Assembly: GCA_963575745.1 (NCBI GenBank)
Contig: CAUYUJ010015755.1
Coordinates: 20,001 to 84,000, forward strand
Length of the DNA stretch: 64,000 nt
Origin: Prorocentrum cordatum
Lineage: Eukaryota > Sar > Dinophyceae > Prorocentrales > Prorocentraceae
Reading direction: 5' to 3'
The translations under genes were made by a program, and so were the position numbers. The stretch's first letter is position 1; the number at the start of each line of letters is the position of its first letter. Below the pieces are notes generated by a model. That model worked only from the letters and a program-made list of their open reading frames with translations, was not told the DNA's origin and made no database searches. Shown piece after piece: positions 61,241-64,000 of this stretch.

Positions 61241-62438
61241 TGAGCTGCGCCTTGCCGAGGCTGCGAATCGTGCCAGGTTTGTGGCCTGGGCTGGCAAGCG
61301 AGTTCTCAGCCCAGGACGGTGGGGCGGGGGCGGCCCCAAAGATGAGCCCCGTGCCCGCAAGCCCCCACCGAAGCCGCCCAGCCTGGCCATTGTTTCCCAT
61401 GATCTGGCGCCTGATGGACAGGGTTTCCGTTGCAGGAATTGTAATCGTGCGGGGTTTTCGGAAGAGACGATCCGTGGTCTGGTGACCCGCCCCTGTCGGC
61501 CTTCCGCCCTGCTCCGTGCTCGAGCTGCGGCCCTTTTGGCGATGCACAGCCCATCCAAAGCCGAGGAGAGTCCTGCTCCCCCCTCCGCTCCGTCGGCCCT
61601 TGCCCTGGGTCTGGCGGACGCGGCGGCTTGTGCTGCGATTGCGAGTCGCGAAGACTCCAGCGCTTCGCAAGGCTGGCTTGAGCGAGGGCGCGAAGATAGC
61701 AGGTCTCCTCGGCGCGAGGCGTGTGCTGGCCCTGCTGCTGGCTCTGGAGGCGGCGGTGGTCCGTCGTCGTCGTCGCTGGGGAGGCGGAGGGCGGATTCGC
61801 GTGAGGAGCGACGGGCTGCGCTCACGGCTCGCGTCCTCAGAGCTGCGGGAGGCGCACCTGCTGCTCCTGTCTCTGCTGCTTCGCCCCCCCCTGCTGCACT
61901 CCCTTCGGAAGGACGGCTGGAGGCCCCCCTGGAGGAGCAGGAGGAGGGAGGGGGCAGGGCGAGCGACTCGGCGAGCGAGGTGGCTGGGAGGGCGGGGGAT
62001 CGTGCGATGCGAACTCGTGCGATGCGTCCCGCTGCGGGCCCCTCGCCGCCGACGGCGCCCCCGCCGACGACGGCGGCTGCTGCTGGTGCAGCGCGAGCCC
62101 CGCAGCAGCGGGGCGAGGACTCCCGACTGCCCGCCGCTGCTGCTGACACCGCTGCGGGAGGGGGGCGGCGGTGCGGGGGTCGGGGAACTGAAACGGAGGA
62201 GGTCTCTGAGGCGCTTGGCCATGAGATCTTCCAGAGGCCTCCGTGCACGGTGCGCAGGCGTGGTGGAGCGCATGCCGAGCGGCAAGGGCGGCCGTTGGGG
62301 GCCCCCTGCACCGGCGCCCTCCCCGCCCCCGACCGTGGTGTCACCCCCGCGGAGCGGGGGCGGGCCAAGCGCCGTGACCGCCTAGTGGCGAAGATCCACC
62401 CTGGGACGGGGGCCCCCCTCGCTCCTGGTCGGGGCTAG
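61241..62438 (+). pseudogene. LINE ORF2 C-terminal extension
   Basis: Continuous with the RNase H frame to TAG at 62436-62438. GFRCRNCNRAGFSEETIRGL with a following PCRPS is a second small Cys-rich module near 61425-61500. The rest is Ala/Pro/Arg/Ser-rich and low complexity. Confidence 0.55.
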
Positions 62439-62692
62439 GCCCCAGGTCCTCCTGGCCTCGGGAGGCCCTGCAGGCTGCGCCTGCCCTCTCGATGCGGTCT
62501 GAGAACCGTTTCTGTGCTCTGGAACTTTTTGGGTTTCTAGAGTTGCCCCGCAGGCTCGGCCTGCCCTTGCTCGCGGTCTGGGGACCGTGCACTGTGCTCT
62601 GAAGCCCTGAGAGGCCCCAAGAGCCCTCGGCCCTAGTGGCCCGTCACAAGCACAGGGCTGTGTTCGATCACGGACGCGGTGTCTCTGACGAG
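62439..62692 (+). other. LINE 3' untranslated region
   Basis: Two related stretches: GCAGGCTGCGCCTGCCCTCTC with GCGGTCTGAGAACCGT (62466-62510), and GCAGGCTCGGCCTGCCCTTGC with GCGGTCTGGGGACCGT (62550-62590). Each can form a small stem (GGTCTGAGAACC). A repeated 3' hairpin may be the RT recognition signal; this is inference. No poly(A). Confidence 0.4.
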
Positions 62693-62726
62693 CGACACAC
62701 ACACACACATACACACACACACTTTG
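62693..62726. repeat. (CA)n tract at the LINE 3' edge
   Basis: CGACACACACACACACATAC and more CA. A second CA run lies at 62781-62794. Mirrors the CA repeats at the 5' edge. Confidence 0.9.
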
Positions 62727-62794
62727 CGTCAGCGGCTAGGCAGAGTGACTGCGCTGGCGCTGAAGCGTTGGAAGAACCAACACACACACACACA

Positions 62795-63719
62795 ACCAGC
62801 ACGGATCTTTACTGGGATGACCGCGGGGGTGCTAAGGGGATTAGAGGCTCCCCCCCTTCCACTCAGAAACCTTCGCGGTCAACCCAGTAGGAGGCCTCCT
62901 TGGAAGCTGCTAGGGCCCACGTAGATCGCAGAAGCCCGCGCCCGACGCTCCAGGCAGCCTGTGCTGCCCGGCCAGATGGAGCGGACTATGCCATGGGGGG
63001 GTCACCATTGGAGCGGCGGAAGAGGAGCGGGGGTCTCTTGGGTGTCCTGGGGGGGGCCCTGGCCTTGCTCTGAGGCTCCGCCGCTTCCTCCCTCCTCTTC
63101 TCCGCCTAATTCAAGCTTCGCGCGGCCCGCTTAGCTTCGACCGGAAGAGGTGCGCTCTCGACCCGCGGATCAAAAGTGTCCTGGGGGGGCCCACTTCCCA
63201 GAGGAGCTGGCGCCTCCTGCGGGAGCCGGCGACCCCCCATCCCTGGGCGGCCCCCGCCGGCGGAGGGGAGCCGTCCTGTGCGGTCCCGTGCGCGTGCCCT
63301 GCCCCAGGCAGGGGGCCAAAGGTCACGAGCGACGAGCAGATCCGTCGCCGCGCCCTCGTGGTCTGGATTCCGGGCGCGATCCCGCAAGTGCGCGGTCGCG
63401 CGGATGCCTTCCGCAGGGCGTACATCGAATTCCCTGGCATTTTCCTCAGGGGTGCACGATGCCCGAGCTTCCCTGGGTGCCCGCAGCCAGTCAGCCCTCA
63501 CCACGCGGCTCAGCTGCCGCCTTGTGGGCTGGCCCGGCCGGCCCGTTCCGCGCCCTGTAGCTCGTTTCCGTGCCCCGGACAGCTTCTGTCTCCGCCTGCG
63601 CTTTCGCTCGCGGACGCGACCGAAGAAAAGGATGCCTTCCGCGCGGGCATCCGCGAGAGAACGCCCCGTCCCCGCGGGGTTTCGCGGCGCAGGGGCCCGG
63701 CCCGCGAGGCCATGGGTAC

Positions 63720-63720
<1 letters not shown>
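62795..63720. other. No firm gene
   Basis: A plus frame at 63322-63460 (SDEQIRRRALVVWIPGAIPQ) reads like protein, but longer frames overlap on both strands and no domain or splice site could be fixed. Confidence 0.3.

Positions 63721-63757
<37 letters not shown>
63721..63757. repeat. (TG)n microsatellite
   Basis: About 17 uninterrupted TG repeats after GGGTACGGG. Confidence 0.95.
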
Positions 63758-63758
<1 letters not shown>

Positions 63759-63839
63759 CGTCCGCCGGCAGGTGCGCGTAGGAGGCCTGCATCGGCGTGA
63801 CCTTTCGTCGGCCAAACGTAGCCTAGATCTCTGGAGCTT

Positions 63840-64000
63840 AGTGGGCCCTGGAAACGACAGGGCCGTTTTTGTTTCCGGTTCCGTTTTGCCGTTTGTTTGT
63901 TGGTTCCGACCTTGTTTTTTGTCCCGGTTCCGTCGCCGTTTTTTGACCGGTTCCGGCTCCGGTTCCAATCCTGGAGCCGTTTTGTTGCCGTTTCCGGTCG
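63840..64000 (-). mobile_element. Family F element, cut by the window end
   Basis: Starts AGTGGGCCCTGGAAACGAC after CTTA. The interior CCGTTTTGCCGTTTG and GGTTCCGGCTCCGG is the reverse of the copy at 119. Its other end lies beyond the window. Confidence 0.65.

Larger units (their letters stand above)
54604..62692 (+). mobile_element. Non-LTR retrotransposon (LINE), ~8.1 kb, with SL at its 5' end
   Basis: Order: SL relic, ~170-bp 5' leader, ORF1 (zinc-binding plus coiled coil), a 108-bp minisatellite, ORF2 with endonuclease, reverse transcriptase, Cys/His segment and RNase H, a Pro/Ala-rich C terminus, and ~250 bp of 3' sequence that ends at a CA tract with no poly(A). At least seven frame changes and seven in-frame stops, and changed catalytic residues, show that this copy is dead. 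Both ends touch CA repeats. It appears to be a full-length insertion of a trans-spliced transcript. Confidence 0.75.

Overview
The window looks like repeat-dominated nuclear DNA of a dinoflagellate. The main reasons are a near-exact relic of the dinoflagellate spliced leader (54604-54624), two degenerate non-LTR retrotransposons with the EN - RT - Cys/His - RNase H layout known from this group, GC-rich sequence, and very many small inverted-repeat elements and triplet tracts. I cannot name the species; a large-genome photosynthetic dinoflagellate would fit. I saw no rRNA, tRNA, CRISPR array or bacterial-type operon. No host gene can be called intact.

Layout. 0-5 kb: MITE-like elements and inverted repeats, including a near-perfect 160-bp hairpin at 2596-2755. 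5.1-7.3 kb: a hexamer-based satellite with ~155-bp higher-order period, then a 73-bp tandem repeat. 7.5-19 kb: CTC/GAG tracts, CCAAGAGGCC-type arrays, a 102-bp repeat, and many short TIR elements, some abutting (14674-15219). A possible protein-coding stretch lies on the minus strand at 10262-10837. 19-24 kb: mostly sequence without a recognisable gene, plus an unidentified minus-strand coding fragment. 24.1-26.3 kb: a 2.1-kb segment bounded by exact 28-bp inverted repeats that encloses a ~340-bp hairpin and a 52-bp tandem array. 26.66-27.45 kb: a hypothetical protein gene broken by two frameshifts. 27.7-32 kb: more TIR elements, a GT/GC microsatellite and one probable terminal exon (31686-31796). 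32.3-36.8 kb: an old minus-strand LINE whose EN, RT and RNase H pieces are in order but split by at least three younger MITE-like insertions. 37-44 kb: TIR elements, a T-rich tract and a pentamer satellite. 44.1-53.4 kb: four composite units, each with a conserved head, an 89-90-bp satellite array, usually a GAT tract, and a conserved tail; two sit between inverted ends of another element family. 54.2-62.7 kb: a plus-strand LINE that begins with the spliced-leader relic directly inside a CA microsatellite and ends next to another CA tract. 62.8-64 kb: no firm gene, a TG tract, and an element cut by the window end.

The pieces form a history rather than a pathway. LINE activity supplied reverse transcriptase; at least one LINE transcript appears to have been trans-spliced, copied and inserted. 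Non-autonomous TIR elements, whose transposases are not in the window, then inserted into older elements and next to one another. Tandem amplification expanded short units inside some of them. The long open frames over repeats are mostly by-products of repeats lacking stop codons and should not be read as genes. All matches to families are by eye; no alignment or database search was run.
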